Shown here piece by piece: positions 6,047 to 6,722 of a stretch of DNA of 6,722 nt. Under the pieces are notes generated by a model. That model saw nothing but the letters and a program-made list of their open reading frames with translations. It searched no databases and was not told where the DNA came from. The position numbers were made by a program, and so were the translations under genes. How positions within the stretch are numbered: the first letter of the stretch is position 1; each line of letters opens with the position of its first letter. The stretch comes from Betaproteobacteria bacterium (lineage in GTDB: Bacteria > Pseudomonadota > Gammaproteobacteria > Burkholderiales > Sulfuriferulaceae). The stretch is from the NCBI GenBank assembly GCA_003455595.1, contig DMQT01000255.1, positions 430 to 7,151 on the forward strand, in the 5' to 3' direction.

Positions 6047-6722
6047 GATTTTGCGCCTCCGGCAGCGACCGCATCGACAATGCGCCACAAGCGTGCCGCT
6101 GAGTGTTGCCAGTCAAATAAAGGCAACCGTGCCGTGCCGCGTGCGATGAATTCGCGCCGCGCGGTGTCGTCCAGCGCCACTGTGTCCAGCCCGGCGGCAA
6201 TCTCCGCGATCGAATACGGATCCACCACCAGCGCGGCATCCCCCGCAACCTCGGGCATCGACGACACGTTGGACGTCATCACCGGCACCTCCGACGCCAT
6301 GGCCTCGACTATCGGCAGGCCGAAGCCTTCGTACAGCGACACATAGGCCACCGCGCGCGCACCGCGATAAAGTTTGGCCAGATCAGTACTGTCGTACCAG
6401 CCGCAAAAATGCACGCGATCGGCAATACCCAGCGCCTCTGCCTGGGTCTGCAGCGCCGGATTGACCTCACCGGTCAGCATCAGGTGGATGTCATGCTGCG
6501 GCAAGCGCGAACATGCGTATGCCTCCAGCAAACGCGGCAGATTTTTATAGGAACGGTGATTGCCCGGGTAGAGCACGTATTCATACGGCAGATTCAGCGT
6601 TTCACGGTTCGCCGCATAATCCGGGCAGACGCCGTTCAACACCACGTGCACCTTGTCCGGTGACATGCCCGACCAGGCCAGGAATGTGTCGCGCGTGTAC
6701 TCCGACACGCAGATGATGGCGG
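6043..6722 (-). CDS. Glycosyltransferase family 4, C-terminal part (5' end outside window)
   Basis: The frame runs off the right edge. 225 complete residues are visible, starting AIICVSEYTRDTF, which lines up with AVVCVSDYTRREF of the complete GT4 gene at 4176-5201, residues 120-132. About 120 N-terminal residues should therefore lie beyond the window. A GTG at 6708 falls inside this conserved motif and is not a start. The donor-binding domain is whole: YPGNHRSYKNL, LMLTGE, SLYEGFGLPIVEAM with both glutamates of the E-X7-E signature, and SNVSSMPEVAGDAA. The TGA stop overlaps the ATG of the next gene by four bases. Hand alignment of the shared part with the 4176-5201 product gives roughly 60% identity with almost no gaps, concentrated in the core and falling off at the C terminus. 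The two probably arose by gene duplication and may use the same donor sugar with different acceptors or linkages (inference). Confidence 0.93.
   Translation of the reverse strand, partial: AIICVSEYTRDTFLAWSGMSPDKVHVVLNGVCPDYAANRETLNLPYEYVLYPGNHRSYKNLPRLLEAYACSRLPQHDIHLMLTGEVNPALQTQAEALGIADRVHFCGWYDSTDLAKLYRGARAVAYVSLYEGFGLPIVEAMASEVPVMTSNVSSMPEVAGDAALVVDPYSIAEIAAGLDTVALDDTARREFIARGTARLPLFDWQHSAARLWRIVDAVAAGGAKS
6056..6060 (-). promoter_or_regulatory. Ribosome binding site for the GT2 gene starting at 6046
   Basis: The minus strand reads GGAGG, 9 bases before ATG 6046 and inside the last codons of the upstream GT4 gene. It supports ATG 6046 as the true start rather than the open-frame ATG at 6088, and fits the ATGA stop/start overlap. 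Confidence 0.65.

Noticed and set aside
5438..6346. Long plus-strand open frame (302 codons) opposite the GT2 and GT4 genes
   Set aside because: It lies antisense to two genes with clear family motifs, crosses their junction, and has no recognisable domain. It is the usual shadow of a GC-rich coding strand.
6706..6708. GTG as the start of the right-edge GT4 gene
   Set aside because: The codon is the valine of the conserved CVSEYTR motif. The frame continues with AIIC to the window edge, matching the paralogue, so the gene is cut by the window rather than starting here.

Overview
The window is a stretch of a polysaccharide (exopolysaccharide or O-antigen type) biosynthesis operon, read entirely on the minus strand, so transcription runs from the right edge to the left. 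The high GC content, strong third-position GC bias and Shine-Dalgarno-led compact genes suggest a GC-rich proteobacterium, probably beta or gamma. This placement is inference; no rRNA or other taxonomic marker is present.

Layout in transcription order (right to left): (1) the C-terminal two thirds of a GT4-family glycosyltransferase, running off the right edge (6722 to 6043); (2) a GT2-family glycosyltransferase (6046 to 5210); (3) a complete GT4 glycosyltransferase that is a clear paralogue of gene 1 (5201 to 4176); (4) a second, different GT2 glycosyltransferase (4163 to 3330); (5) a large secreted protein with an N-terminal carbohydrate-binding-like module, a DUF4838/alpha-glucuronidase-like core and an unassigned C-terminal module (3339 to 463); (6) the N-terminal part of a transglutaminase-like protein with a GTG start, running off the left edge (411 to 1). 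Neighbouring genes overlap by 4 or 10 bases or are separated by 8, 12 or 51 bases, so this looks like one transcription unit with translational coupling. There is no room for an internal promoter except possibly the 51-base gap before the last gene, and no promoter or terminator is recognisable there.

How the genes may work together (inference): four cytoplasmic glycosyltransferases, alternating GT4-GT2-GT4-GT2, would add successive sugars to a lipid-linked repeat unit. The secreted DUF4838 protein would bind and possibly cleave or trim the exported polymer. The transglutaminase-like protein is of unknown role. No export, polymerase, exosortase or sugar-nucleotide gene lies inside the window. 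No mobile element, tRNA, rRNA, CRISPR array or gene-free stretch over 300 bases was found. The most noteworthy points are the duplicated GT4 gene and the multi-domain, uncharacterised secreted putative glycosidase.
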